A stretch of DNA of 14,305 bases from an uncultured Clostridia bacterium (GCA_948434855.1 CAOJFR010000028.1:1-14305), one strand, 5' to 3'. Positions 1 to 7,498 are shown, numbered from the stretch's first letter. Notes: generated by a model not told the origin, from the sequence alone. Program-made: numbers and translations.

Positions 1-377
1 ATGAATGTGTAATCTGAGCCATTTAAATGCTCTGCATCATAAGATCTGATTCCATTAACTGAAATTGTGAGCTTTTCTTTATCAACCGCTGTGTCTATTG
101 CTGTGAGCTTTATTGCAACCACATGAGTTATGTCTTCATCAATCTTAAACTCTTTTTTTACGGCTGAGTCAGTTAGTTTTTCTACACTGCCAAAAATGGT
201 GTAGGTTTGCTTATCGTCACTTTTAATTTTTACACCAGTGTTGGCAAAAGTATATGAGTCATGGATTCTATCGCCTGCACCCATAAGTTCTATTGCCTTG
301 CAACATTTATCTTGACCGCACGCAACAAACATTAAAGAAACCAAACACAGCATAACTAAACTTAAAATTCTTTTCAT
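1..377 (-). CDS. Putative lipoprotein, 3' end outside window
   Basis: Reading leftwards from ATG at 377, 125 codons run off the window edge without a stop. The N-terminus is a lipoprotein signal: MKR, a hydrophobic stretch, then lipobox FVAC with the lipidated Cys at residue 20. Two further adjacent cysteines follow at about 25-26 (GQDKCC). The mature part has alternating polar and hydrophobic residues suggesting beta strands, and I recognise no family. A strong Shine-Dalgarno site (AGGAGG, 383-388 on the minus strand) fixes the start. The gene lies downstream of the terminator at 431-458, so it should have its own promoter in the short 378-438 gap. The best match there is weak: TTGTAA inside the terminator stem, then TACATA. 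Probably exported and anchored to the outer face of the membrane. Function unknown. Confidence 0.8.
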   Translation of the reverse strand, partial: MKRILSLVMLCLVSLMFVACGQDKCCKAIELMGAGDRIHDSYTFANTGVKIKSDDKQTYTIFGSVEKLTDSAVKKEFKIDEDITHVVAIKLTAIDTAVDKEKLTISVNGIRSYDAEHLNGSDYTF

Positions 378-430
378 ATTATGCCTCCTGATTTTAGTGT
401 GTGCTGGTGTGGCAGTTTTATGTAAGCAAA

Positions 431-458
431 ATAAAAAAGCTTACAAAACTTGTAAGCC
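431..458 (-). terminator. Intrinsic terminator of the 474-1502 gene
   Basis: An 8-bp perfect stem (439-446 with 450-457) with a 3-base loop is followed, reading leftwards, by TTTTTTATTTT. It lies 16 bases past the stop codon of the upstream gene. The plus strand side is also T-rich, so it could work in both directions, but no plus-strand gene ends here. Confidence 0.82.
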
Positions 459-473
459 TTTTTCTTTTTTCTT

Positions 474-1502
474 TTATTCACCCTTTTCTGAAACTTGAGA
501 AACATATGCCTTTTCATCTGAAAAAATTATTTTGTAGCCAAGTGAGCCATCTGCCGGTGTGATGACTGTTGAAATTTTGCCATCATCAATTTTTTGACTG
601 ATTAGGTTTAAGCCCTCTATGATTAATTCATTTATATTTTCATCACTCATGTTAACTTTTTCAGTGATTGTTTTTGAAACATTTGCAGACAAAGCCATTG
701 ATTTGCTTTTTGATGAAACACTTGTTTCTGTGTGCTGTTCTGCTTTTTTCTTTTCATACAGGCTCATATCTGTGCCCATTAACTCTACACTTATTTGAGC
801 AAGCTGTTTAATGAGCTTTCCAGCACAAATTTCTTTCATGTTTGCTTGCATTGAAAGTTCAAACATTTGCTTTATTTTTTCATCTGCCATTGCACAAATT
901 TCTGGGTCTGCAATTTCATAAGCAGCTTTTAACATTTCTGTTTTTATTGCTGCGGCATCCTCAACTGAATATTTGTTAAACCTTATTGCCAAACTGCTTA
1001 GCGTTTTATCTGGAACCACAACAACTCCGTTTTCTGTCATTTCTGGAAGCACTAAATATAATCCATCATTAACAGGGCGGGAAATATATTCTGTTATCCC
1101 CTTGCCTGGTCTATATTTCTTTTTTGAAAATAAGCCACTGGTTAAAAGCCTGTTTAGAGTTCTGTATGGAAGCGTTAAGCCTAATGCTTCATCCATTTCA
1201 AATTGGTCATCTGTTAAGCCTTCTTTATAATCTTCTAAAAGATAACCCCTTCTATTTCTGGTGAAAATTAAGTTTTTTAGTGCACCTTTATAAATGTCTA
1301 ATATCTCTTTTCTATAATTTTCTCTAATTACCTTTGCAATTTCTGAATATGTTGCAAGATATTCTCTTAAGCCCCTAAGTGTTGAAACATCTACTTGACC
1401 AATGCTTTCATATTCTCCATCCGCATTTTTATTGAAAACTGGCAATGTTGCAACGCCATCTCTTTTAACAAACTGCTTTGCTCTTTTGATTATTTTATTC
1501 AT
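474..1502 (-). CDS. Hypothetical soluble protein, 342 aa
   Basis: I do not recognise this protein. It has no signal peptide and no membrane segment, so it is probably cytoplasmic. It is mixed in charge and largely helical by composition. Residues 1-60 are basic, and a segment at about 110-140 (TLPYRTLNRLLTSGLFSKKK) resembles a winged-helix or other DNA-binding helical unit in amphipathic pattern, which is only an impression. Residues 255-290 are a Ser/Lys/Thr-rich likely linker, and a small C-terminal domain of about 50 residues (SDENINELIIEGLNLI onwards) closes the protein. The start is supported by a GGGGAG Shine-Dalgarno site nine to ten bases upstream. It begins only 31 bases after the ppa stop codon with no terminator between, so the two are probably co-transcribed from the ppa promoter. 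Confidence 0.8.
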   Translation of the reverse strand: MNKIIKRAKQFVKRDGVATLPVFNKNADGEYESIGQVDVSTLRGLREYLATYSEIAKVIRENYRKEILDIYKGALKNLIFTRNRRGYLLEDYKEGLTDDQFEMDEALGLTLPYRTLNRLLTSGLFSKKKYRPGKGITEYISRPVNDGLYLVLPEMTENGVVVVPDKTLSSLAIRFNKYSVEDAAAIKTEMLKAAYEIADPEICAMADEKIKQMFELSMQANMKEICAGKLIKQLAQISVELMGTDMSLYEKKKAEQHTETSVSSKSKSMALSANVSKTITEKVNMSDENINELIIEGLNLISQKIDDGKISTVITPADGSLGYKIIFSDEKAYVSQVSEKGE

Positions 1503-1533
1503 AAACTCTCCCCTTATTGTTTACTAATTTTTA

Positions 1534-2073
1534 TTAGTCTTTTTTATCTTCAAACATCTTTTCAAATGCTTCTATACATTCGTCTATTGTTTCAACCGCT
1601 TCTTTTCTTCCGCTTATGCTCTCTATTCTTACTGGCTTATTTTCTAGCTGCTTATAAACTGTTAAGAAATGAATGAGTTCATCAAAAATATGTTTTGGAA
1701 GCTCTGATATATCAGTATATGTGTTATTTTGTGGGTCGCCAAATGGTATTGCAATTATTTTTTGGTCTAGCTCATTGCCATCAATCATTTTTATTACACC
1801 AATTGGATAGCATCTTACTAAACTCATCTTTTCTATTGGCTGACTGCACATTACGAAAACGTCTAATGGGTCATGGTCTTGACTTAATGTTCTTGGGATG
1901 AAACCATAGTTCATTGGATAATAAGTTGCGGTAAACAAAACTCTATCCAAAATTATTAATGAAGTTTCTTTATCTAGCTCATATTTATTTTTTCCACCCT
2001 GCTCAATTTCAATAAAACTAACGAAGTCATTGCTTTTGATTCTTTCTTTATTAAACTCTTTCCATATATTCAT
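1534..2073 (-). CDS. ppa: Inorganic pyrophosphatase, family I
   Basis: Soluble inorganic pyrophosphatase, splitting diphosphate into two phosphates in the cytoplasm and so pulling nucleic acid and aminoacyl-tRNA synthesis forward. The 179 residues match the usual bacterial family I length. The metal- and substrate-binding residues known from the E. coli enzyme can all be placed: E22, K30, E32 (KYELDKE), R44, Y56, the signature DHDPLDV with D66, D68 and D71, then D98, D103, K105 and the Y140-K141 pair. Nothing needed for catalysis appears to be missing. Many Clostridia instead use the unrelated family II enzyme PpaC. A Shine-Dalgarno site AGGAGA (minus strand, 2081-2086) supports the start. 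Its promoter (2100-2128) overlaps the terminator of the preceding gene. Probably co-transcribed with the unknown gene downstream. Confidence 0.97.
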   Translation of the reverse strand: MNIWKEFNKERIKSNDFVSFIEIEQGGKNKYELDKETSLIILDRVLFTATYYPMNYGFIPRTLSQDHDPLDVFVMCSQPIEKMSLVRCYPIGVIKMIDGNELDQKIIAIPFGDPQNNTYTDISELPKHIFDELIHFLTVYKQLENKPVRIESISGRKEAVETIDECIEAFEKMFEDKKD

Positions 2074-2099
2074 AATATTCTCTCCTAAAATCTCGTGTT

Positions 2100-2128
2100 A
2101 TTTTACCACTAAAAATAGGCAAAGTCAA
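2100..2128 (-). promoter_or_regulatory. Sigma-A promoter of ppa, inside a terminator
   Basis: On the minus strand TTGACT (2123-2128) and TAAAAT (2100-2105) are separated by exactly 17 bases. Transcription would start near 2093, leaving a leader of about 20 bases that contains the ppa Shine-Dalgarno site. The -35 box and most of the spacer lie in the loop, second stem arm and T-tract of the upstream terminator. Confidence 0.7.
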
Positions 2129-2146
2129 TATTTTTGCTCTGCCTAT
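2111..2146 (-). terminator. Intrinsic terminator of the floA operon
   Basis: The minus strand shows a 10-bp stem (2137-2146 with 2115-2124, one G-U pair), a 12-base loop and a run of five T. It starts 17 bases after the stop codon of the membrane protein at 2163-3185. Confidence 0.85.
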
Positions 2147-2162
2147 AAACATAAGCTGATTC

Positions 2163-3185
2163 TTAGTTTCGTTTATTTTTCTTTCTATTTACAACCGCTT
2201 CTGCAACAAGCAATGTCTTGGTATCTAATTTTGTTTTTTCATCAATATCAATTTCGCCAAGTTGCATATCTTCACTAATCTCTTCTTCCTCATCGCCAGC
2301 AATTAGTTTTGCAAAGATTTCTCTTCGCTTGCCTTCAATATATGCTTCCTCGTATGCCTTGTCTGTTTTTCTCTTTTCATTATCCTCATCATCATCGCTA
2401 ATGAGTCTTTTATCACTATTGGCTAAGGTTTTTGATGCCCTATCATATAACTTGTTTAACACATTTTCACTGGTATCTAAATGTCTTGAAATGTCTATGT
2501 CTAAATAATTTTCTGAAATGTGAGAATCAAACATCTCATCAAAATTTTCTTGCTCTACAAGTTTTGACAACCTTTTTGACTTGTCAAAGTGCTTTGTATG
2601 CTCTTTTAAATGATAATGTCTTCTTGAACGCTTTGACTCTACACTTTCATCCACTGCAGGTGGAAGATATGGTTCATCTGTAACAAGACTTTCAAGCTCT
2701 GCAGCAAGCTCTTCTTTTTCTGAAAGCTTGACTAGCTTTGATACTTTTTTTGAAGACTTTACAAATTCCATTTTGGACAAAAGTTCTTCTTCGCTTATGC
2801 TGCTTTCTGTTTTGCCATTAGATTCTGGAAGAAAATTTGATTCATCAGCACTTTGCGTCTCTTCCCGCTTAAAAACTTGCTCTATTGACTTTTTTTCTTT
2901 AGCTTTCTTTACACGTTTTTTTGTGATATTTTGCTCTTTTTCATTTAAATTTAAGTCTTCGCTTTCTTTTTTTGCGTTTTTTTGCTTTTTTATTTTAAGC
3001 TTTGACTTCTTTTTTTTATCTGTTTCAGATATTGTTTCTGCTTCTTTTTTGTCTTTTACTATTGCCTGAGTTATTTCTTTTTTTCCTGACCTGCTGGTCT
3101 TTATAATGAAAAACAACAAAACAAAAATTATCACGAAAACTATTGCAATAAATAGTATTGAATTATTTGAAATAAATTCTAACAT
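2163..3185 (-). CDS. Membrane-anchored, highly charged protein, 340 aa
   Basis: No family recognised. The N-terminus has a single membrane helix at about residues 9-28 (FIAIVFVIIFVLLFFII), followed by basic residues, so the bulk should face the cytoplasm. Residues 35-120 are very rich in Lys and Glu, low in complexity and probably disordered or coiled. Residues 135-175 contain a helical KLSEKEELAAELESL segment, 183-205 are basic and His-rich (HYHLKEHTKHF), and acidic runs occur near 262-268 and 297-302. The gene follows floA with an 11-base gap and a weak AGGTGATG ribosome site, and a terminator closes the unit, so both are one operon. A job at FloA membrane microdomains is inferred from context only. 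Proteins of this composition evolve fast, so lack of recognition says little about novelty. Confidence 0.8.
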   Translation of the reverse strand: MLEFISNNSILFIAIVFVIIFVLLFFIIKTSRSGKKEITQAIVKDKKEAETISETDKKKKSKLKIKKQKNAKKESEDLNLNEKEQNITKKRVKKAKEKKSIEQVFKREETQSADESNFLPESNGKTESSISEEELLSKMEFVKSSKKVSKLVKLSEKEELAAELESLVTDEPYLPPAVDESVESKRSRRHYHLKEHTKHFDKSKRLSKLVEQENFDEMFDSHISENYLDIDISRHLDTSENVLNKLYDRASKTLANSDKRLISDDDEDNEKRKTDKAYEEAYIEGKRREIFAKLIAGDEEEEISEDMQLGEIDIDEKTKLDTKTLLVAEAVVNRKKNKRN

Positions 3186-3196
3186 AACATCACCTA

Positions 3197-4387
3197 CTAT
3201 TTTTTGTTATCATCATTATTGCGTTTTTGTGCAGCTGCTAAACTTGCAAATCTTGCAGCAAGCGGACTCATTTGTGGTTGGAAATTTGATTGACCAAATG
3301 ATGGGGCTGAACCAAACGGAGTTTGTTGCGTTGCTGGTTTTGGTTGATTTGTTGCAGCTTCTTTTCTTTGAGCATTTGAACTTCTTTCAACCTTTTCTTC
3401 TTCTGATTTTCCTAATGCCTTTCTCATGGCTGTGTCTGCCTGAACGTTTTGAAGCTCGTAATAATCATTGACTGTCATCTTTCCTGATGAAAGTGCCTTT
3501 GCAAGTGCTTTTGGAACTTCTGCCTCTGCCTTAATAACTTCAGCTCTCATTTCTTGAACTCTTGCCTTCATTTCATTTTCAGCAGCAATCGCCATACTCT
3601 TTCGCTCTTCTGCCTTTGACTGAGCAATTCTTTTTTCTGCCTCAGCTTTTGCAATGTTTAGCTCGGCATCTATGTTTCTGCCTACGTCAATGTCTGCAAT
3701 ATCTAATGACGAAATATAATATGCTGTTCCCCTATCAAGCCCTTTTTCTAGCACAGTTGAAGAGATTAACTCTGGACTTTCAAGTATCATTTTGTGCGAA
3801 TCTGTTGAACCAACTGTTGTTACTATACCCTCACCAACTCTCGCAATAATTGTGTCTTCTCCAGCTCCTGAAATTTGCATGAGCATATTTGACACAACGG
3901 TTACTTTTGCTTTAACAATAAGTTCTATTCCATCTTTTGCAACTGCAGAAATTTCTGGAGTTTCAATTATTTTTGGAACGACAGTGTTTCTTACAGCTTC
4001 ATATACATCTCTTCCTGCAAGGTCTATTGCCTTTGCCTTTCCTGAAGTTAAATCTATGTTTGCAGAATATGCCGCAACAAGCGCCTTGACAACATTTTCT
4101 ACAGTTCCACCAGCCATGTAGTGGGTTTCAAGTTCATCAACTGAAATTTTTAAACCTGCTTTTCTTGCAGTGATATAGTTTAGCGTGATTAATTGACAAT
4201 CTACTTTTCTTAATTTCATTCCAATTAACTTTAGCATTGAAATGTGTGCGGACGAAACGAGCGCCCTGAACCACAACTTAAATGGAACCATGACTAGCAT
4301 TACTATTATCCATGTTAGCACCAAAGCTGATATTAATGTGATGCCGATTATCCAGCCAACACTGAGTGAACCTGCACAAAGAAACAT
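3197..4387 (-). CDS. floA: Flotillin-like protein FloA with long C-terminal tail
   Basis: Bacterial flotillin (SPFH) that forms functional membrane microdomains. The hydrophobic N-terminal hairpin spans about residues 10-35. The body follows FloA of Bacillus closely: GMKLRKV (57-62), AGLKISVDELETHYMAGG, AIDLAGRDVYEAV (120-132), KIIETPEI, ARVGEGIVTTVGS and IADIDVGRNIDA. The Ala/Glu-rich coiled coil runs over about 240-300, with AEERKSMAIAAENEMKARVQ and AEAEVPKALAKAL. Bacillus FloA is about 331 residues; this one has roughly 65 more at the C-terminus, rich in Pro, Gln, Asn and Ala and ending in a helical SPLAARFASLAAAQKR segment. NfeD, its usual membrane partner, is not adjacent; instead a charged single-pass protein follows. 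A GGAGGA ribosome site and a strong promoter (4414-4442) precede it. Confidence 0.95.
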   Translation of the reverse strand: MFLCAGSLSVGWIIGITLISALVLTWIIVMLVMVPFKLWFRALVSSAHISMLKLIGMKLRKVDCQLITLNYITARKAGLKISVDELETHYMAGGTVENVVKALVAAYSANIDLTSGKAKAIDLAGRDVYEAVRNTVVPKIIETPEISAVAKDGIELIVKAKVTVVSNMLMQISGAGEDTIIARVGEGIVTTVGSTDSHKMILESPELISSTVLEKGLDRGTAYYISSLDIADIDVGRNIDAELNIAKAEAEKRIAQSKAEERKSMAIAAENEMKARVQEMRAEVIKAEAEVPKALAKALSSGKMTVNDYYELQNVQADTAMRKALGKSEEEKVERSSNAQRKEAATNQPKPATQQTPFGSAPSFGQSNFQPQMSPLAARFASLAAAQKRNNDDNKK

Positions 4388-4413
4388 AAACTATTCCTCC
4401 AAATTATACACTA

Positions 4414-4442
4414 ATTATAGCACAGCATTATTTAAAAATCAA
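4414..4442 (-). promoter_or_regulatory. Sigma-A promoter of floA operon
   Basis: On the minus strand TTGATT (4437-4442), 17-base spacer, TATAAT (4414-4419), with an extended -10 TGC just before it. The same TGTGCTATAAT block recurs in the promoter at 7919-7946. The predicted leader is about 20 bases and carries GGAGGA. Confidence 0.82.
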
Positions 4443-4501
4443 TAGGCATTTTAAAATTAATAATTATAAAATTATAACACTGATTTTTTGCAAAAACTCA
4501 T

Positions 4502-4543
4502 AAAAAACGCAAAACCTATGCCATAAAACATAAATTTTGCGTT
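4502..4543 (-). terminator. Intrinsic terminator of the zincin gene
   Basis: The minus strand shows a 15-bp stem (4529-4543 with 4506-4520) with two G-U pairs and an 8-base loop, then TTTTTT. It starts five bases past the stop codon of the gene at 4548. Confidence 0.88.
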
Positions 4544-4547
4544 AAAA

Positions 4548-5153
4548 TTAGTAACGAGAGTTCTTTTTGATATTTCTTTCTATTTTGCGTTTATAAAACA
4601 TTCCATATTCTTTTTTTGCTTCTTCTTCTGCCTGAGTGTATCTATATAGCACCGCTTCATATGTGGTTTTAAAATCTTGCTCATCACGGAACTTGCCCCT
4701 GAGCTTCTTTAAAATTTTTAACGAATATTTTTGTGCATCCCTTTCAACAGATTGATTGTTATACATTAAGCTATTTGTGGCAGATGAATAGTAGCCCATC
4801 CAATTTCTTTTCCACCTTTTTGCTGTGAACTCATACCACTTTAACTCTTTTGAAATTAGTGAAAACTGATAAGCATGTCTACTTTCATGAGCTATGGTTT
4901 CTATTGCATGAAACCTAAATTTTTGCTCATGCAAAAGATTTGAATTTAAAACAATTCTCTTTTCACCACCTGATGTTTGAAACGCTCCAAAACAATTCCA
5001 ATGATCACCATCATCAAAAATTTCCAGTCTTAACGGCTCAATTCCAAGCCATGAAGCAACCTTTTTTTCAAACGCCTTTAAAACATTATACCTTTTATCA
5101 GGATTGAGTTTTTTCCACTTTCTTAATTTAAATTTTGAAAACAAAAATAACAT
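4548..5153 (-). CDS. Small zincin-like metallopeptidase (HExxH)
   Basis: A 201-residue basic protein without signal peptide or clear membrane segment. The zinc-binding motif HESRH lies at residues 89-93, inside a hydrophobic helix (AIETIAHESRHAYQFSL) as expected of zincins. Downstream, VERDAQKYS has E137 three residues before A140, a pattern often seen for the third zinc ligand in gluzincins, for example ExxA in ImmA-like peptidases. It is therefore probably a catalytic metallopeptidase, but substrate and family are not recognised. The N-terminal MLFLFSKFKLRKWKK is basic and amphipathic and could touch the membrane. The C-terminus (170-201) is Lys/Glu-rich. The ribosome site is weak (AGGTGA). 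It is monocistronic, with its own promoter and terminator, and is divergent from the ogg gene. Confidence 0.82.
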   Translation of the reverse strand: MLFLFSKFKLRKWKKLNPDKRYNVLKAFEKKVASWLGIEPLRLEIFDDGDHWNCFGAFQTSGGEKRIVLNSNLLHEQKFRFHAIETIAHESRHAYQFSLISKELKWYEFTAKRWKRNWMGYYSSATNSLMYNNQSVERDAQKYSLKILKKLRGKFRDEQDFKTTYEAVLYRYTQAEEEAKKEYGMFYKRKIERNIKKNSRY

Positions 5154-5169
5154 AGTTTCACCTAAATAA

Positions 5170-5199
5170 ATTTTACCATAAATTCATCATTTCTTTCAA
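5170..5199 (-). promoter_or_regulatory. Promoter of the zincin gene
   Basis: On the minus strand TTGAAA (5194-5199), 18-base spacer, TAAAAT (5170-5175) with TGG before it as extended -10. It lies back to back with the ogg promoter, the two -35 boxes being about 9 bases apart. Confidence 0.6.
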
Positions 5200-5207
5200 C
5201 AATTTAT

Positions 5208-5235
5208 TTGAAAATTTTTGAAATTATACTATAAT
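5208..5235 (+). promoter_or_regulatory. Promoter of ogg, predicted leaderless
   Basis: TTGAAA (5208-5213), 16-base spacer, TATAAT (5230-5235). The expected start of transcription, seven bases after the last T, is position 5242, which is the A of the ATG start codon. No Shine-Dalgarno site exists upstream of that ATG. Confidence 0.65.
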
Positions 5236-5241
5236 ATTTTT

Positions 5242-6069
5242 ATGATATATAAACTCCAAAACAACATTATTAAAGTTTTTGATAAAACTCAATTTAATCC
5301 TAAGCAAACCCTTGAATGCGGTCAGGTGTTTAGATTTGGCACTGATGAAAATGGCAACTATTATGTTTATTCAAAAAATCATAAAGCCACTATATTTGAA
5401 AAGTCTGATTGTTATGAAATTGTTTCATCTGACCCAGACTATTTTATTAACTATTTTGACCTTAACACTGACTATAACATTATTAAAGAAAAGCTTAAAA
5501 AGAATTTGGTGCTCTCCCCCATGGTTGACTATGGCTATGGAATTAGAATCCTTAAGGGCGACAGCGAAGAAATGATTTATTCTTATATTATTTCACAAAA
5601 TAATAACATAAAAAGGATTCAGAAAATTATTGAGAAACTTTGCCTTATTGGTGAAGCCATGGAAAATTATCACGGTTTTCCAATAACAAAAGTTTTGGCA
5701 GAAAAACCTGCTGAGTATTTTTCTGAACTTGGTGCAGGATATAGAGATAAATTTTTATTTGAAGCCTCTCGTGCCCTTCTTAACCTTGACCTGACAGAGC
5801 TTGCAAAAAAATCATCTGATGAAATTTATGAAACATTAATTAAAATTAAAGGCATTGGAAATAAGGTTGCAAGCTGCATACTTTTATTTGGTTTTGGCAG
5901 AATGGAAAAATTTCCTGTGGATACTTGGATTGAACAAGTTTATTATAACCACTTCTCTTCAGAGAAAAAATCTAGACCAGAAATTCAGAAATACTTTGAA
6001 GATGAGTTTGGAGAGTATTCTGGAATTGCTCAACAATATTTATTTTATTATGAACGTGACAAACACTAA
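5242..6069 (+). CDS. ogg: 8-oxoguanine DNA glycosylase/AP lyase, OGG1 type
   Basis: Base-excision repair enzyme that removes 8-oxoguanine opposite cytosine and can nick the abasic site. The 275 residues are close to human OGG1 in layout. There is an N-terminal beta domain (FNPKQTLECGQVFRF at 18-32), the SQNNNIKRIQ segment (118-127) matching the NNN-x-x-R motif that contacts the orphan cytosine, and YHGFP (143-147). The helix-hairpin-helix IKGIGNKVASC carries the Schiff-base lysine K208, and FPVDTW carries the catalytic Asp D227. OGG1 homologues of this type are known in Clostridia and archaea. An in-frame TTG at 5218 would add eight residues but lies upstream of the -10 box, so ATG 5242 is chosen. 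The gene is single, with a divergent zincin gene upstream and a shared terminator downstream. Confidence 0.94.
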   Translation: MIYKLQNNIIKVFDKTQFNPKQTLECGQVFRFGTDENGNYYVYSKNHKATIFEKSDCYEIVSSDPDYFINYFDLNTDYNIIKEKLKKNLVLSPMVDYGYGIRILKGDSEEMIYSYIISQNNNIKRIQKIIEKLCLIGEAMENYHGFPITKVLAEKPAEYFSELGAGYRDKFLFEASRALLNLDLTELAKKSSDEIYETLIKIKGIGNKVASCILLFGFGRMEKFPVDTWIEQVYYNHFSSEKKSRPEIQKYFEDEFGEYSGIAQQYLFYYERDKH

Positions 6070-6130
6070 AAAACGCAAATCCTCTTAAATTATTATGAAA
6101 TTTTATCTCATTTTAATAATTTTTAACAAA

Positions 6131-6165
6131 AATAAAAGCCTACAAAATGTAGGCCTTTATTTTAT
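6131..6165. terminator. Bidirectional terminator between ogg and the 6162-7400 gene
   Basis: A 7-bp perfect stem (6138-6144 with 6148-6154) with a 3-base loop has T-rich tracts on both strands: CTTTATTTTATTTT rightwards and TTTTATTTTT leftwards. It lies between convergent genes and slightly overlaps the minus-strand stop codon region. The stem resembles the one at 439-457. Confidence 0.8.
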
Positions 6166-7400
6166 TTTGAAAATCTATCAGCTTCTGGTGCATAGTATGC
6201 AGACTGTTTCATCTCTTCAATATCATCACAAATTGAAATTAAATGTTCATAAGCTTTTACTATTTTTTTAGCTTCTTCTGCAGTGCAATTTTCTAATCTA
6301 ATAGCATCTTTGTATTTCTCTTTATATACTTTTAAGTTGTTCTTTATATTATTAAATTTGCCTTTTACGCTGACTGAAACATCTTCATAACAAATGTCAT
6401 AAATGTTGCCATATAAATTATTAAGGCTATTTGCTAACGCATCAGTTTCCTTTAGCATATATACATATATATCACGAATGACGAGCGCTGCATCATGAAT
6501 TGCCTTTGAAGATGCATCTTCACTTATTGGAAATACTTTTTCTTTTTCTGTTTCTTTTAGCATTTCGCCAAATAATTGAACAAATGCTAAAACCCCATTA
6601 TCTTTAAATTCTGAACTTTTAAACACGCTATGTATTGATTTTAGGTCTGAATATTTTGAATTTAATAAATTAATCTTTGAAGAAATTAAATCTTTTTTCT
6701 CTTTTAATTTTATATCAATAATATCTTCTTTATTTTCATTTTTTAACTTTTCAATATCTAAATTGATAGCTTCATTTTCATTATCTTTTTCATTTTTCAA
6801 TTCTAGCTGCGCATCTGCTAACCTGCAAAGAGCATATAGTGATGGCGTGACTGCTACAATTCTATCAAGTATACTTTCTGCAATTTCTTGCAATGTGTTA
6901 AAGTTTGTCTGCCTATCTATTGAAAACAAATCTCTTGAACTGCTCTTCAATCTTTTTATTAAATTTATTAGTTCATCTAACTTTTCTGCACCAACACTAT
7001 TTTCTTCTAAAATATTTCTTAAATATTTATTTACTGGCTTAGTTTCTTTTTCTACTAATGTTGTAATGTTATTTGCAAATGTTTCAACTGCTTTGACTGT
7101 TTTTATGTAATTTAAAGCTTGAGAAACTTCATCATAAGAAACGTTTGGAATTTCTAAAGAATTTTGTGTGAAAGAAGTTGTTATTCCTGAAGACATTTTT
7201 AGCTTTAGATTTTCTAGCATTTCTTCCATATTTAAACCCAAGTTTTCTCTTCTTATGTTAAAACTGTCAGAAAACATTGCATTTCCCATTTTAATTAAAT
7301 CTAAATTTAGCCTATAGAAATGTGGCAAACAATCTTTGCAGCCATTAGCAATTATTAATTCTATTTTTTTAATGTATTTTATATATTCTCTAATTTCCAT
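6162..7400 (-). CDS. Hypothetical all-helical protein, 412 aa
   Basis: No family recognised. It has no signal peptide and no membrane segment, so probably cytoplasmic. Composition (Lys, Glu, Asn, Leu, Ile) and heptad-like spacing suggest an almost entirely helical fold. The strongest coiled-coil stretch is about residues 198-255 (ELKNEKDNENEAINLDIEKL and following). Near the N-terminus there is a Cys pair in NGCKDCLPHF (19-28), and other cysteines occur near 192, 336 and 370-395. The start is supported by AGGAGA nine bases upstream and by a promoter at 7425-7453. A bidirectional terminator follows. The gene is monocistronic. Function cannot be given; an Asn/Lys-rich composition like this is common in AT-rich genomes and is not by itself evidence of transfer. 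Confidence 0.8.
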   Translation of the reverse strand: MEIREYIKYIKKIELIIANGCKDCLPHFYRLNLDLIKMGNAMFSDSFNIRRENLGLNMEEMLENLKLKMSSGITTSFTQNSLEIPNVSYDEVSQALNYIKTVKAVETFANNITTLVEKETKPVNKYLRNILEENSVGAEKLDELINLIKRLKSSSRDLFSIDRQTNFNTLQEIAESILDRIVAVTPSLYALCRLADAQLELKNEKDNENEAINLDIEKLKNENKEDIIDIKLKEKKDLISSKINLLNSKYSDLKSIHSVFKSSEFKDNGVLAFVQLFGEMLKETEKEKVFPISEDASSKAIHDAALVIRDIYVYMLKETDALANSLNNLYGNIYDICYEDVSVSVKGKFNNIKNNLKVYKEKYKDAIRLENCTAEEAKKIVKAYEHLISICDDIEEMKQSAYYAPEADRFSK

Positions 7401-7424
7401 AATTTTTCTCCTGTGGTCTCAGAA

Positions 7425-7453
7425 AGTGTAACACACAAGTTTATATTTGTAAA
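7425..7453 (-). promoter_or_regulatory. Promoter of the 6162-7400 gene
   Basis: On the minus strand TTTACA (7448-7453), 17-base spacer, TACACT (7425-7430) with TGT before it as extended -10. The -35 box follows directly after the terminator of the upstream gene. Confidence 0.55.
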
Positions 7454-7459
7454 TAGCAA

Positions 7460-7495
7460 AATAAAAAAAATCATCTTAATTTGATGATTTTTTTT
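7460..7495 (-). terminator. Intrinsic terminator of the split-barrel protein gene
   Basis: The minus strand has a 13-bp stem (7483-7495 with 7463-7475), A-rich on the ascending side, with GATGAT/ATCATC at its top, a 7-base loop and a T-run. It starts four bases after the stop codon. Confidence 0.85.
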
Positions 7496-7498
7496 GAC

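Noticed and set aside
5218..5241. TTG start adding eight residues to the glycosylase
   Set aside because: These codons include the -10 box TATAAT and have no ribosome site. OGG1 similarity begins after ATG 5242.
439..6154. Similar hairpins at 439-457 and 6138-6154 as a dispersed repeat family
   Set aside because: Both are short A/T-rich intrinsic terminators directly after stop codons. The similarity is confined to the stem and loop.
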